Assembly: GCA_013362785.1 (NCBI GenBank)
Contig: JABFVM010000162.1
Location: 1 to 38,731, forward strand
Length of the DNA: 38,731 nt
Origin: Streptomyces sp.
Lineage (GTDB): Bacteria > Actinomycetota > Actinomycetes > Streptomycetales > Streptomycetaceae
Reading direction: 5' to 3'
In this document: piece by piece, positions 7,101-15,384 of the stretch
How positions within the stretch are numbered: position 1 is the stretch's first letter
Layout: each line of letters starts with the position of its first letter
The notes under the pieces: generated by a model
The model's database searches: none
Told to the model about the DNA's origin: nothing
The model's input: the letters and a program-made list of their open reading frames with translations, nothing else
Translations under genes and position numbers: made by a program

Positions 7101-9893
7101 TCACCCGCTGCGGACGGACTCGGCGCCGAACCGCCGGATGAGCTCGGCGCGCGACGTGATGCCAAGCTGCTGGAAGACACGTCGAAGGTGGTAGTCGACG
7201 GTGCGCGGGCTCAGGCAGAGCCGTGCCGCCGCTTCCTTGTTGGTCGCCCCCGCCGCGACCAGCCGGACGATATCGAGCTGACGGGCGGTCAAGCCGTTCG
7301 TCACCGCGGAGTCGGTCGGGAAGGCATCGTCCGCGGGCGTGGAGGTCACGTTGTCACCGCTGGCGCGCAGCTCGGCAGAGGCCCGGTCGAGCCACAGCCG
7401 GGCCCGGTGCCTGCGGAAGATCTCCGCTGCCTCCCGGAGGTGGACGCGGGACTCCGCTCGGCGGCGTTCGCGTTTGAGGTACTCGCCGTAGAGGAGGGCG
7501 GTGCGCGCCTGCTCCAATGCGCGGTCATGGGGCCCGTGCAGACGCAGAGCCAGCCGGAAGTGCTCTTCGGGGTCTTCGTGGGCGAGGACCGCACGGCACT
7601 GGGCCACCAGTGCGGTCGGCCAGCCCTGGCCGACCCCCTCGGCCCAGCGCGCGAACGCCGCGGTGGCCCGTTCCGCCGGCAGGCGGAGCCCGGCGCGGAC
7701 GGCGGCCTCCACATACGCGGGCATCGCCTGGAGCGCGACACCGGGGTGACCCGGTTTCATCCGGGTGAGCCGACGCAGTTTCGCGGCTGCCTCCTCCCAG
7801 TGCCCCGAGGCGAGATCCACCTGAGCCAGGCCCCACAGACCGAGGGCGCAGGCGAGCCCGTTTCCGTGTTCCGCCGCCTCGTCGACCACCCGGTCGGCGT
7901 ACTGCTCGCAGGTCTCGGTGTCACCGGCGAGCCCCGCGGCGAGCATCAGCATCCCCATCAGGTTGCGTACGCACATGAGCTGGCCGGTCCCGCGGGCCAG
8001 CCGTAGCGCCTCCGTCGCGACGAGCCGCGCGGAGCCCGGCCCGCTCAGCCAGCATTCGGTGTAGGCGAGGTACTGCATGGCATGCGCGAGCGTCGGGGTG
8101 TCACCCGCCCTGCGCGCCAGTGCCACCGCACGTGCTGCCAGCGAGCGTGCGTGCGCGTCGTCGGCGATGAACAGGGCTCCCTGGGCTGCCCAGGTGAGCA
8201 CGAGCGGGTCCTCGGCCCGCGCGGCCTGCGCGACGCTCGTGCGCAGTCGGGCGGCCGCGCCCGGCAGACCCCGTAACGACTCGGCGACTCCGATGAGGCA
8301 GTGCGTGGCGAGCCGGGCGTCGGGCTCGTCCGGGCCCTCTGGGGCACCGAGCAGCGCCCGCGCCCGCTGGGCCGCCTGTTCCGGTAAGTCCTCGTTGCCC
8401 GTGCACAGGCCCGCTTCTCCTGCCGCTGCCAGTGCCTTGGCCGCGAGCGGGGTGTTGCGGTTCGCCTGGGCATCCGCGGCGGCCAGCAGCGCGTCGTAGG
8501 CATGGCCCGGTGTGCCCTGGTGGAGCGAGAGGACGCCGTTCAGAAAGGCGATGTCTCCTCGCAGGGACGGGTGTTGCGCGCCGGCCAGCGCCTCCGCCCG
8601 CTCCAGCAGCCGGGCGGCGTGCCGCAGACGCCCGGCCATGCTGCTGCAGGAGGCGGCGATGACGAGGCGGCCGGCCCGCGAACCGTCCTCACCGGTCAGC
8701 TCCGCGGAGCGTTCCATCAGTACGGCGGCGTGGCACGGTTGGCCGTGCCGGCGAGCCCGGGTGGCCTGGCGCTCCAGTTCGTCGGCCAGCGCGGCGTCTG
8801 CCTCCGTCGACAGGGCGGCCTCGTGCCAGCGGCGACGGTCGTCGTGGCCGGCGGCGAAGGCGCGGGCCAGCAGTTCGTGCGCCCAGTGCCGTTCGGTGAG
8901 ATCCGGACCGTGGCGGATGGCTCTGGCCAAGGCGGTGTCGCGGAAGGAGACGGTCGTCATCGACACGGTGATCAGCCCCGCCGCCTCGGCGCTGCTCAGC
9001 GCCGCGGGGTCGATGGCCGCCAGCCGGGCCGCCCGGTACAGCGCCCGGGGATCGAGGCGGGGCTCGGTGGCCAGCAGTGTGAGCAGCCGGCGGCAGTCGT
9101 CGGAAAGTCCCCGCAACGGCGCGAGCCTGAGCCGGGTGAGTCTCGGCCCCAGCGGGAGTGGGTCGGGCAGCCGCGACAGTTCGGCCAGCTGAGTGGGACT
9201 CAGCGTCCGCAGCAGCTCAAGAAGGACCAGCGGATTGCCGCCCGAGGCATGGACGAGTACCTCGCGTACGGCGGGTGCCACGGCCGGCCCCTGGCGCTGT
9301 GCGATCAACCGCAGGCAGTCGCGGTCGCTCAGGCCCGTCAGACGGAGCTCCGGCACACCCGGCATCAGCCCGGCCGCCTCACCGTCCGCACCAGCCAGGA
9401 CCAGCACCCTTTCGGCGCTGATCCGACGGGCCACCAGGCCAAGGACGTACCGTGACTCGGCGTCGACGTACTGCAGATCGTCGACGCTGACCAGCACCGG
9501 ACGCCTGACGGAACTCCGCGACAACAGGGCCAGCACCGCGACGGCGATCAGCGCCCCGTCCCGAAGCGGCGGCAGACCGAGAAGCACCCGCTCCAGCGAC
9601 TCGGCCAAGTGCGGCGGCAGACGCCGTACGCCGACGGCCAAAGGGTGGACGAGTCGTTGTATCGCCGCGTAGCCAAGGTCCTGCTCCGCCTGCACCCCGT
9701 CGGCGCTCAGGGTCACGAACCCCCGCGCGAGGTGCGTCGCGTGCTGGATCAGGGTGGTCTTGCCGATCCCCTGATCCCCCGTCAGCAGCAGTGCCCCACC
9801 CGTTCTCGCACCGCGGCAGGCGTCGATCCACGCCCCGAGCCGCCTGCGCTCGGCCTGTCTGCCGATGATGCCGTGCTCGGTGCCGTACGTCAT
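7101..9893 (-). CDS. LAL-type LuxR-family transcriptional regulator
   Basis: This 930-aa regulator has an N-terminal AAA/STAND ATPase with Walker A GDQGIGKTT (about 39-47) and Walker B VLVSVDDLQ (about 133-141). A long helical TPR-like middle (about 350-800) follows, and then a C-terminal LuxR HTH (about 868-925) with LTARQLDIVRLVAAGATNKE and LSPRTVDYHLRRVF. ATG 9893 has an ideal AGGAGG eight bases upstream (complement at 9902-9907), so the frame extension to 9929 is not used. Codons 503 (8385-8387) and 540 (8274-8276) are TTA, which suggests bldA-dependent, late expression. LALs usually activate secondary-metabolite or sugar-use genes. The targets here are unknown, and it faces a TetR gene on the other strand. 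Confidence 0.95.
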   Translation of the reverse strand: MTYGTEHGIIGRQAERRRLGAWIDACRGARTGGALLLTGDQGIGKTTLIQHATHLARGFVTLSADGVQAEQDLGYAAIQRLVHPLAVGVRRLPPHLAESLERVLLGLPPLRDGALIAVAVLALLSRSSVRRPVLVSVDDLQYVDAESRYVLGLVARRISAERVLVLAGADGEAAGLMPGVPELRLTGLSDRDCLRLIAQRQGPAVAPAVREVLVHASGGNPLVLLELLRTLSPTQLAELSRLPDPLPLGPRLTRLRLAPLRGLSDDCRRLLTLLATEPRLDPRALYRAARLAAIDPAALSSAEAAGLITVSMTTVSFRDTALARAIRHGPDLTERHWAHELLARAFAAGHDDRRRWHEAALSTEADAALADELERQATRARRHGQPCHAAVLMERSAELTGEDGSRAGRLVIAASCSSMAGRLRHAARLLERAEALAGAQHPSLRGDIAFLNGVLSLHQGTPGHAYDALLAAADAQANRNTPLAAKALAAAGEAGLCTGNEDLPEQAAQRARALLGAPEGPDEPDARLATHCLIGVAESLRGLPGAAARLRTSVAQAARAEDPLVLTWAAQGALFIADDAHARSLAARAVALARRAGDTPTLAHAMQYLAYTECWLSGPGSARLVATEALRLARGTGQLMCVRNLMGMLMLAAGLAGDTETCEQYADRVVDEAAEHGNGLACALGLWGLAQVDLASGHWEEAAAKLRRLTRMKPGHPGVALQAMPAYVEAAVRAGLRLPAERATAAFARWAEGVGQGWPTALVAQCRAVLAHEDPEEHFRLALRLHGPHDRALEQARTALLYGEYLKRERRRAESRVHLREAAEIFRRHRARLWLDRASAELRASGDNVTSTPADDAFPTDSAVTNGLTARQLDIVRLVAAGATNKEAAARLCLSPRTVDYHLRRVFQQLGITSRAELIRRFGAESVRSG

Positions 9894-9920
9894 GACGTAC
9901 GCCTCCTGGATGGACTGAGC

Positions 9921-9948
9921 CCGCGTCAAGAATAGTGATTATTCGCGG
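9921..9948. promoter_or_regulatory. Inverted repeat between LAL and TetR genes
   Basis: GAATA (9930-9934) and TATTC (9940-9944) flank GTGAT, inside a wider CCGCG (9921-9925) / CGCGG (9944-9948) pair. It is A+T-rich against its surroundings and lies in the divergent promoter space, so it may be an operator of the adjacent TetR. Confidence 0.4.
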
Positions 9949-9988
9949 ACGGAAGCGCAAGAGAGTCAGCCCGGTTAGCCTGACGGGC

Positions 9989-10597
9989 GTGGCAGAGCCT
10001 GATTCGCTCGCGAGGCCGTCCAGGGCCGAGATCCGTGAACGCCTGGTCGAGGCCGCTGTCCAGGAATTCGTCGAGCAGGGCTACGACCGCGCCAGGGTGC
10101 AGGACATAGCCCGCCGGGCCGGCCTGTCCACCGGGGCGATCTACGGCAACTTCCGCAACAAGGCCGAACTCCTCGCCGAAGCGGTCGACCACGGACTCGC
10201 GGCCGCCTCGCACAAGCTCGGTCAGGCGCTGACCAGCGGTGCCCGACCCGCCGATGTCCTCGCGCTGATCGTCACGGATCTCTCCGATCCGCGTCAGCAG
10301 ACCTGGGCACCCCTGATCAGCGAGGCGCTCACCGCCGCGAGGCGGGACACCGAGGTCGCGCGCAGAGTGCACGTCGCCCTGAGCCGGGTGGAGACCAGAC
10401 TGAAGGACTTGGTCGAACTCGCCCAGCGGAACGGCTCTTTCGGCCCGCAGATCGACGCGGCGGCCTGCGCCCGCCTCGTGCTGTGCGTATCCCTGGGAGT
10501 GGACGTACTCGCCGCCGTGCACGCGGAGAACCCCGACCACGGTGCCTGGACCTCGCTGATGCATGCTCTGTTCGCGGGGCTGGGACCTGGCCAATGA
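9989..10597 (+). CDS. TetR/AcrR-family regulator
   Basis: This 202-aa regulator has an N-terminal HTH (about 12-58): RERLVEAAVQEFVEQGYDRA, VQDIARRAGLSTGAIYGNF and NKAELL. A helical ligand domain follows. GTG 9989 is preferred over the upstream frame to 9935 because TAGCCT (9976-9981) lies seven bases before it, the geometry of leaderless Streptomyces mRNAs, and because residues before it are not TetR-like. It is divergent from the LAL regulator and upstream of the copper-fold protein. The ligand and targets are unknown. Confidence 0.9.
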   Translation: MAEPDSLARPSRAEIRERLVEAAVQEFVEQGYDRARVQDIARRAGLSTGAIYGNFRNKAELLAEAVDHGLAAASHKLGQALTSGARPADVLALIVTDLSDPRQQTWAPLISEALTAARRDTEVARRVHVALSRVETRLKDLVELAQRNGSFGPQIDAAACARLVLCVSLGVDVLAAVHAENPDHGAWTSLMHALFAGLGPGQ

Positions 10598-10714
10598 ATC
10601 CGCACCGGTCATGCTACGGCCACGAATCGGCGAAGTCGCCGGTCTCGCCCTGGCCGGTGTGACCGGGAATTCAGTGAAAGGCGCCGGTCGAACCCGCACG
10701 AGTGTATTTCCTTG

Positions 10715-10750
10715 ATTTGCGTGTCTCCCGCGCGCGTTGACATCGCAAAT
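10715..10750. repeat. ATTTGCG-N22-CGCAAAT inverted repeat
   Basis: Seven-base perfect arms at 10715-10721 and 10744-10750 lie about 100-130 bases before the copper-fold gene, in the 245-base gap 10598-10842. A TTGACA at 10737-10742 could be a -35 hexamer, but no good -10 follows. This may be a regulatory site. Nothing else is recognised in the gap. Confidence 0.35.
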
Positions 10751-10842
10751 GGCGCACGCCACTCTTTCGGTTCCGCGGCGATTTCCGCAGCGCGCCTTTC
10801 ACGTCCGGCAACCAAGTGCTCAAGACTGAACGGGAGATTGAC

Positions 10843-11814
10843 ATGTCCCATCGAAGTCTGCCCCGCACCGCCCCTCTGATCGTGACCGCATTGGGGGCCA
10901 CCGCGGCACTGGGGATCACCACTGCCGCCCCGGTGGCCGCCGCGCAGCCGACGTCCGCGCGGGCGGTGCGGCTCAACGACGACGCGAGGACGACGACGAC
11001 CGTCCGCTACGGGCCCATCACCCTCCCCGCCGCGTCAGGTGACGACCACGGCGAGACCGGCAACCGGCTCGCGTTCAACATCGCCAAACCGTGCGACGAC
11101 TGCGTCATCACGAGCTTCAAGCCGAACCTCGTCTACGCGGACGGGTCGAACGCCAACGTCAACACCGGCCCGATGCTGCACCACGCGGTGCTGGGCACCC
11201 ACGCCAGGGGCGACGTCGTCTGCGGCGGCCCCCAGCGGATGTTCGCCTCCGGGAACGAGCGCGTGGAGAGCGTCCTGCCCTCGGGATACGGCATCAAGGT
11301 GCGCCGGGGTGAGCGCTGGAACATGCTCTACGACCTCATGAACCATGCACCCCAGAGCAAGACCGTCTACATCACCTTCACGTTCACCCATGAGCCCGCC
11401 GCAGGCTCACGCCTCAAGCTCGTGACGCCGATCTGGATGGATGCCGGAGGCTGTCTCGGCAGTGCGTACGACGCACCGGACGGCGTCAGCGAAAAGGTCA
11501 GGAAGTGGCGCTCCACCGTTTCCGGAAAGCTCGTTCATATGCGCGGCCATCTGCACCACGCGGGCCGCTTCGTGCGTACGGAAAACCTCACCACGGGAAA
11601 GCTTCTGTGCAACGTCGTGGCGGAAGAGGGAGGAAGCCCCGAATTCATCGACCTCCACGGACACACGGAAATCTCGGACATGCCGCCATGCAGCGGTGAT
11701 TCGCTCGGCACCATCGAACGGGGCGACGTCCTGCAGATCACCAGCAGGTACGAGAGCGCCCACGCGCACGGCGACGTCATGGGGATCATGGCCGGCTGGG
11801 TGGCCGAGGACTGA
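10843..11814 (+). CDS. Secreted protein resembling PHM/DBM-type copper monooxygenases
   Basis: This 323-aa exported protein has a GGGAG site at 10832-10836 and a signal peptide about 1-34 (ending PVAAAQ). Its layout echoes the two-domain fold of peptidylglycine/dopamine monooxygenases. GPMLHHAVLG (His113-His114) matches the first-domain copper His pair. MRGHLHHAG (His236, His238, His239) matches the second-domain His-x-His. SAHAHGDVMGIM (Met313) sits where the methionine ligand lies near the C terminus. The usual third first-domain His (HYNN) is not obvious; MNHAP (His168) may replace it. Six mature-region cysteines (CDDC at 84-87, then 127, 204, 256, 283) suggest disulfides. Copper binding and a redox role are inferred; it may instead be a non-catalytic relative. 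A membrane-protein gene follows 68 bases later. Confidence 0.75.
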   Translation: MSHRSLPRTAPLIVTALGATAALGITTAAPVAAAQPTSARAVRLNDDARTTTTVRYGPITLPAASGDDHGETGNRLAFNIAKPCDDCVITSFKPNLVYADGSNANVNTGPMLHHAVLGTHARGDVVCGGPQRMFASGNERVESVLPSGYGIKVRRGERWNMLYDLMNHAPQSKTVYITFTFTHEPAAGSRLKLVTPIWMDAGGCLGSAYDAPDGVSEKVRKWRSTVSGKLVHMRGHLHHAGRFVRTENLTTGKLLCNVVAEEGGSPEFIDLHGHTEISDMPPCSGDSLGTIERGDVLQITSRYESAHAHGDVMGIMAGWVAED

Positions 11815-11882
11815 TCCGTGCCACCCATGGTCGTGGGGACGGCACGGCCCGTGCCGACAACACACCGCCCAGAGGTGACCCC

Positions 11883-12422
11883 ATGAGCCCGGACCGGTTC
11901 CGGGGAGCGGTGCGCGGCTGGATGATCGGTGCCGCAGACGTACTGGTCTGCGGGGTGTGGGCGGCCGGCGTGTGGGCGGCGGTGCACATCGAAGCCGGCC
12001 CCGGGCTGCGCACCGTGGCACTCTTCGTGCACCTGGCAGCGCTGATCCTCGGGTTCGGCACCGTGCAGACCATCGACTACTACGGACTGCTCTGGCTGCT
12101 GGGGCGGCGCAGCCTGCGCCAAGTGCTGGACTTCACGGGCCCGTTGCAGGTGCTCGTCTGGTGCGGTCTGGCGGGAATGGTGATCAGCGGTGCGGCCCTC
12201 GGCCCTGACCTGGCGTCGGCGGTCACCCGGGTGAAGCTCGGACTGGTCCTCCTGGTCGCTCTCAACGGTGTGCACGCACATGCTCTGCACCGAGACCTCG
12301 CCGAGCAGGCGGCAGACGGGGTGGACACACGGCTTCTGGTGCGCGGAGCAGTCTCCGTCGTGGTGTCCCAGATCGGCTGGTGGGGAGCTGTGGCGATCGG
12401 ATTTCTCAACAGCCGGTCCTGA
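11883..12422 (+). CDS. Polytopic membrane protein, CopD/DUF2214-like
   Basis: This 179-aa protein has about five hydrophobic segments, near 13-37, 45-65, 85-107, 116-135 and 155-175. Polar markers are VHLAALILGFGTVQTIDYYG, RVKLGLVLLVALNGVHAHAL and QIGWWGAVAIGF. The Lys-containing helix followed by a His pair recalls the CopD/DUF2214 group of haem- or copper-associated membrane proteins, but the match is loose. AGAGGTGA precedes the ATG. It is in the same direction as the copper-fold secreted protein and may share its transcript, which would fit a membrane partner. Confidence 0.8.
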   Translation: MSPDRFRGAVRGWMIGAADVLVCGVWAAGVWAAVHIEAGPGLRTVALFVHLAALILGFGTVQTIDYYGLLWLLGRRSLRQVLDFTGPLQVLVWCGLAGMVISGAALGPDLASAVTRVKLGLVLLVALNGVHAHALHRDLAEQAADGVDTRLLVRGAVSVVVSQIGWWGAVAIGFLNSRS

Positions 12423-12536
12423 AGGGGAAGCCGGCTCTTCGGACGGACACTCCGGGCTGTTCGGCGTAGTGCGGTGCGTCGGCCGGATGTGATGCCGAGA
12501 AGTTCCGCGAGGCTGATCGAGAACCGGCATCTCGCC

Positions 12537-12549
12537 TACAGTCGGCTGC
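12537..12549 (+). promoter_or_regulatory. -10 element of a leaderless TetR mRNA
   Basis: TACAGT at 12537-12542 is followed by exactly seven bases and then the ATG at 12550. No ribosome site is seen. The -35 is weak. Confidence 0.5.
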
Positions 12550-13158
12550 ATGACGCAGGCACCGGCCCAGAACCGCGGCGCACGGTCCCGCGACGCGATT
12601 CTCGACACCGCCGGCGAACTGATGTCGCGGTACGGCTACGCGGCCACGTCGATTTCCATGATCTCGGCCGAGTGCGGTCTGCCGCCCAGCTCGATCTACT
12701 GGCACTTCGGCAGCAAGGACGGGATCTACGTCGCGGTGCTGGAGCGCGCTCGGACCGCGCTGTTGGCAGCCCTGCCCCCGGCTGAGGTGCCGGGTGCCGA
12801 CGTCGAACAGCGCCTCGACGCCTTCCTCGTGGAGGTCGACGACGCCTTCCGGCGCCACCCGCACGGAGTGAAACTGCTGCTGGGGCTCGGCATGGTGCGG
12901 CAGGACGCCAGCGCCGCGGCAGTGGCCGAGGTGCACCACTACCGCGACGCGCTGGTGGTCTGGGCCCGGGATGCGCTGATCGCCGTCTTCGGTCTGAGCG
13001 ACCGCCCGGACGTCGCGGACGAACTGGCGCGCTTCACCCTCAGAATGGCCAGCGGCACGGCTGTCGCCCGCTGGTTCGAACCGGGCGCCGTCCTGGAGAC
13101 CGGTGCCTTGCGCGTCGCCCTACTGGCGCTCGCGGCTCACCACAACGTTCTGCGATGA
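12550..13158 (+). CDS. TetR/AcrR-family regulator
   Basis: This 202-aa regulator has an HTH at about 10-58, with RDAILDTAGELMSRYGYAAT, ISMISAECGLPPSSIYWHF and SKDGIY. A C-terminal ligand-binding domain follows. It appears to be translated from a leaderless mRNA. It converges on the carboxylesterase gene (44-base gap) and may control that gene or the membrane-protein gene upstream. This is context only; no operator is seen at its own start. Confidence 0.9.
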   Translation: MTQAPAQNRGARSRDAILDTAGELMSRYGYAATSISMISAECGLPPSSIYWHFGSKDGIYVAVLERARTALLAALPPAEVPGADVEQRLDAFLVEVDDAFRRHPHGVKLLLGLGMVRQDASAAAVAEVHHYRDALVVWARDALIAVFGLSDRPDVADELARFTLRMASGTAVARWFEPGAVLETGALRVALLALAAHHNVLR

Positions 13159-13202
13159 CGACGACGGGGGACACGGTCCGGGCGAGCGAGAACAGGCCGA
13201 TG

Positions 13203-14861
13203 TCATCGCAAGGCTCCCCGGGGAGATGAGGAGGGGAGCCAGAACGCGCAGTGGTGGTCGGTCGCGAAGCCGGTGGTGGGTGCGACCCGGTCCGGGGCCA
13301 GCACCTGGATGCGATCCTCTTCCGCCGTGTAGCGCGGCCAAGCGGGGGCACCGTGCCCGTTGGGGTCGCCGGTGGCGGCGAACCGGGCCCAGTAGGCGGT
13401 CATCGTGGCGGACAGCCGCTGCTGGGCGGGCGTCAGGCGCAGGGAGACCATGGGAAAGAGATAGGCCAGTTCGGAGGCGTGGAACGCGCCCTGTGGTGTG
13501 TGCGGTGCCGGGATGAACGGTGGCGCCTGGGGGTCGTGGAACTCGTACGCGTAGACCGGCGCCCGGGTGCCGTACAGGCGGCCGTCGGCCCGTGCCGGGC
13601 ACGCGAACCGCTGGTCGGTGTTGACCGCGGAGTAGGCCAGGTTGGGGGACGGGTACGCCGAGGACGGATAGGTGGCCAGGACCGCCGCGGCCCGGCTGCC
13701 GTGCTGGAGCTCGATCAGGGCGGCGTACGAGGCGGTGGTGAGGGGGCCGCCGCCGAGCAGATCCACGTACAGCGCGGTGAAGTACCGGTACTCGTCGTGG
13801 GTGTTCCCGTTGAGGGTCGGGACCGCGTTCACTCGTCCCTCGGCCCAAGCTCTGTTCGGAGCACGCGGGAGAACACGTGGTCCGGTGTTCGGGCCCCACA
13901 AGGACGAGGTCGGCCCGGTCCCGGCGCCGCGCAGGAGCTCGGTGGTGGGCAGGGCGCGCAGACAGGGCGCCGCGGTCGTCGGGTCCGCGCAGCCGAGCGA
14001 GGCCGCGAAGTCGCTGCCCTTCTGCTCGGCCGTGCCTAGCGTGAGCGGTGTCAGAGCGCCGTCCGAGGCGCAGCTGCCGCTCTGCTGAATCGCCTGCTGG
14101 AACAGGCCCTTGGCGGTCGGGGAGGCGATGTGGGCGCAGGTGTCCGCCGATCCGGCGGACTGGCCGCCGAGGGTCACTCGGTGACGGTCGCCACCGAAGG
14201 CGCCGATGTTGTGCCGAACCCAGCGCAGCGCGGCCTGCTGATCCATCAAGCCGTAGTCGCCGGAGGCGTGGTCCCCGCTCTCGGACGACAGGGCGGGGTG
14301 GGCGAGGAACCCCAAGGCTCCCAGGCGGTAGTTGGCGGTCACGACGACGACGCCGCGCGCGGCCAGCGCCGAGCCGTCGTAGTCACTGCCCGCGCCGTAG
14401 GCGTTGCCGCCGCCGTGCAGCCACACCAGCACCGGGAGCGGCCGGCCGATGGCGCGGGCCGGCGTCCACACATTGAGGTACAGGCAGTCCTCCGTCGTGC
14501 TGCCGGTGCGGTTGGACTCGCCGGGCAGGACGGGGCCGCCGTCGGGGAGCAGGGTCAGCGGCAGTTGGGGGCAGGGGCTGGCCGGTGCGGTGGCGTCCCG
14601 GACGCCGGACCAGCGCTCGGCGGGCCGTGGGGGACGCCAGCGCGAACTGCCCGTCGGCGGCGAGGCGAAGGGGATGCCCTGGAAGACCCGGCCGCCGTCC
14701 CGGTGGGCCGCGCCGCGCACCCAGCCGCGGTCGGTGCGCACGACCAGGGAGTCGTGGGCGGCCCGGGCCGTCGATGGGGGAGCGGTGAGGCAGGACAGCA
14801 GCAGGGCCAGAAGCACGGTCGTGGCGCGGGCCAGGGTGGTGCGCAGGCTCGGCGATCTCAT
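13203..14861 (-). CDS. Secreted type-B carboxylesterase
   Basis: This 552-aa exported esterase hydrolyses carboxylic esters outside the cell. ATG 14861 follows GGGAG and opens a signal peptide (about 1-34: MRSPSLRT, a Leu-rich core, then STARA). The oxyanion block WLHGGGN lies at about 148-154. The catalytic triad is Ser235 in LGGQSAGS, Glu357 in GNTHDEY and His461 in GAFHASEL. EDCLYLNVW is the classic second signature. A further in-frame ATG at 14923 overlaps the stop of the 41-codon gene upstream, but it would place about 20 polar residues before the signal peptide. It probably forms an operon with that small gene. A TetR-type palindrome at 15279-15292 may control it. Confidence 0.93.
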   Translation of the reverse strand: MRSPSLRTTLARATTVLLALLLSCLTAPPSTARAAHDSLVVRTDRGWVRGAAHRDGGRVFQGIPFASPPTGSSRWRPPRPAERWSGVRDATAPASPCPQLPLTLLPDGGPVLPGESNRTGSTTEDCLYLNVWTPARAIGRPLPVLVWLHGGGNAYGAGSDYDGSALAARGVVVVTANYRLGALGFLAHPALSSESGDHASGDYGLMDQQAALRWVRHNIGAFGGDRHRVTLGGQSAGSADTCAHIASPTAKGLFQQAIQQSGSCASDGALTPLTLGTAEQKGSDFAASLGCADPTTAAPCLRALPTTELLRGAGTGPTSSLWGPNTGPRVLPRAPNRAWAEGRVNAVPTLNGNTHDEYRYFTALYVDLLGGGPLTTASYAALIELQHGSRAAAVLATYPSSAYPSPNLAYSAVNTDQRFACPARADGRLYGTRAPVYAYEFHDPQAPPFIPAPHTPQGAFHASELAYLFPMVSLRLTPAQQRLSATMTAYWARFAATGDPNGHGAPAWPRYTAEEDRIQVLAPDRVAPTTGFATDHHCAFWLPSSSPRGALR

Positions 14862-14917
14862 CAAATCTCCCGATGCCGGTACGAGTCGTATCTCCTGAGG
14901 TGGTGCGAGCGGCGTGG

Positions 14918-15043
14918 TCATGACGTGTGCTCGTAGGCGCCGATGTCGCAGGCGGCGCTGGCTGTGGGGGCGGTGAGTGCCGTTGCCGTGGTGAGGACGA
15001 GGGGCAGTGCCGCCGGGCTGGTTCTGATGGTTCGGCTGTTCAT
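14918..15043 (-). pseudogene. 41-aa remnant: signal peptide fused to a choice-of-anchor Q tail
   Basis: GAGAGGAG precedes an ATG at 15041-15043. The product starts MNSRTIRTSPAALPLVLTT, continues with a hydrophobic segment and ends SAACDIGAYEHTS. CDIGAYE is the closing motif of choice-of-anchor Q beta-helix proteins, which are normally several hundred residues long. A signal peptide joined directly to that tail implies that the body of the gene was deleted in frame. It could still be translated, and its stop TGA overlaps an in-frame ATG of the esterase (ATGA). It is short, so chance similarity is possible. Confidence 0.55.
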
Positions 15044-15384
15044 CAGGTGAACTCCTCTCGGCGAGGAAGGGGAGGCTCGGCTGATGCGGGAACAGGCAGG
15101 ACACGGCTGATCCGCGGACTTCCTGCTGGTGTGAGATGCGGCTCGTGCGAGAAACGCGGCCGGGCGCCTTGCGGGGTGACGCTGGAGCGGCGGGCCGGAG
15201 CAGAGGGATGGCGGAAGGCGAACGGCGCGTGAGCCGCCTGCGCTCTGTAAGGAGCGTTCCATTCAAGAGCTGCCATGTCTACCGACCGGTAGGCGAATGA
15301 CCGGATAGAGACGGCACCTGCAACGGCCGGTGTGGGCGTGCAGAGCTCCCATGACGCGGGAGATGCCCGACGCGGTTCCCGGCT
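15044..15384. other. 341-bp gap without a gene
   Basis: It holds the TetR-type palindrome at 15279-15292, the ribosome site of the 41-codon remnant and a weak CTCCC-N7-GGGAG hairpin (15346-15362) just after the SCO6745-family gene. I see no further gene. An open frame runs through it on the minus strand but lacks recognisable content and codon bias. Confidence 0.5.
15279..15292. promoter_or_regulatory. TetR-type palindrome CTACCGACCGGTAG
   Basis: CTACCG and CGGTAG arms surround AC. The inner 12-mer TACCGACCGGTA recurs exactly, inverted, at 38430-38441, and a longer relative lies at 17105-17120. Here it stands about 236 bases upstream of the 41-codon remnant and esterase. It resembles operators of TetR repressors; binding is inferred. 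Confidence 0.55.

Noticed and set aside
14862..15266. Long N-terminal extension of the carboxylesterase
   Set aside because: It is Arg/Pro/His-rich, without family similarity, and precedes a good ribosome site and signal peptide at 14861.
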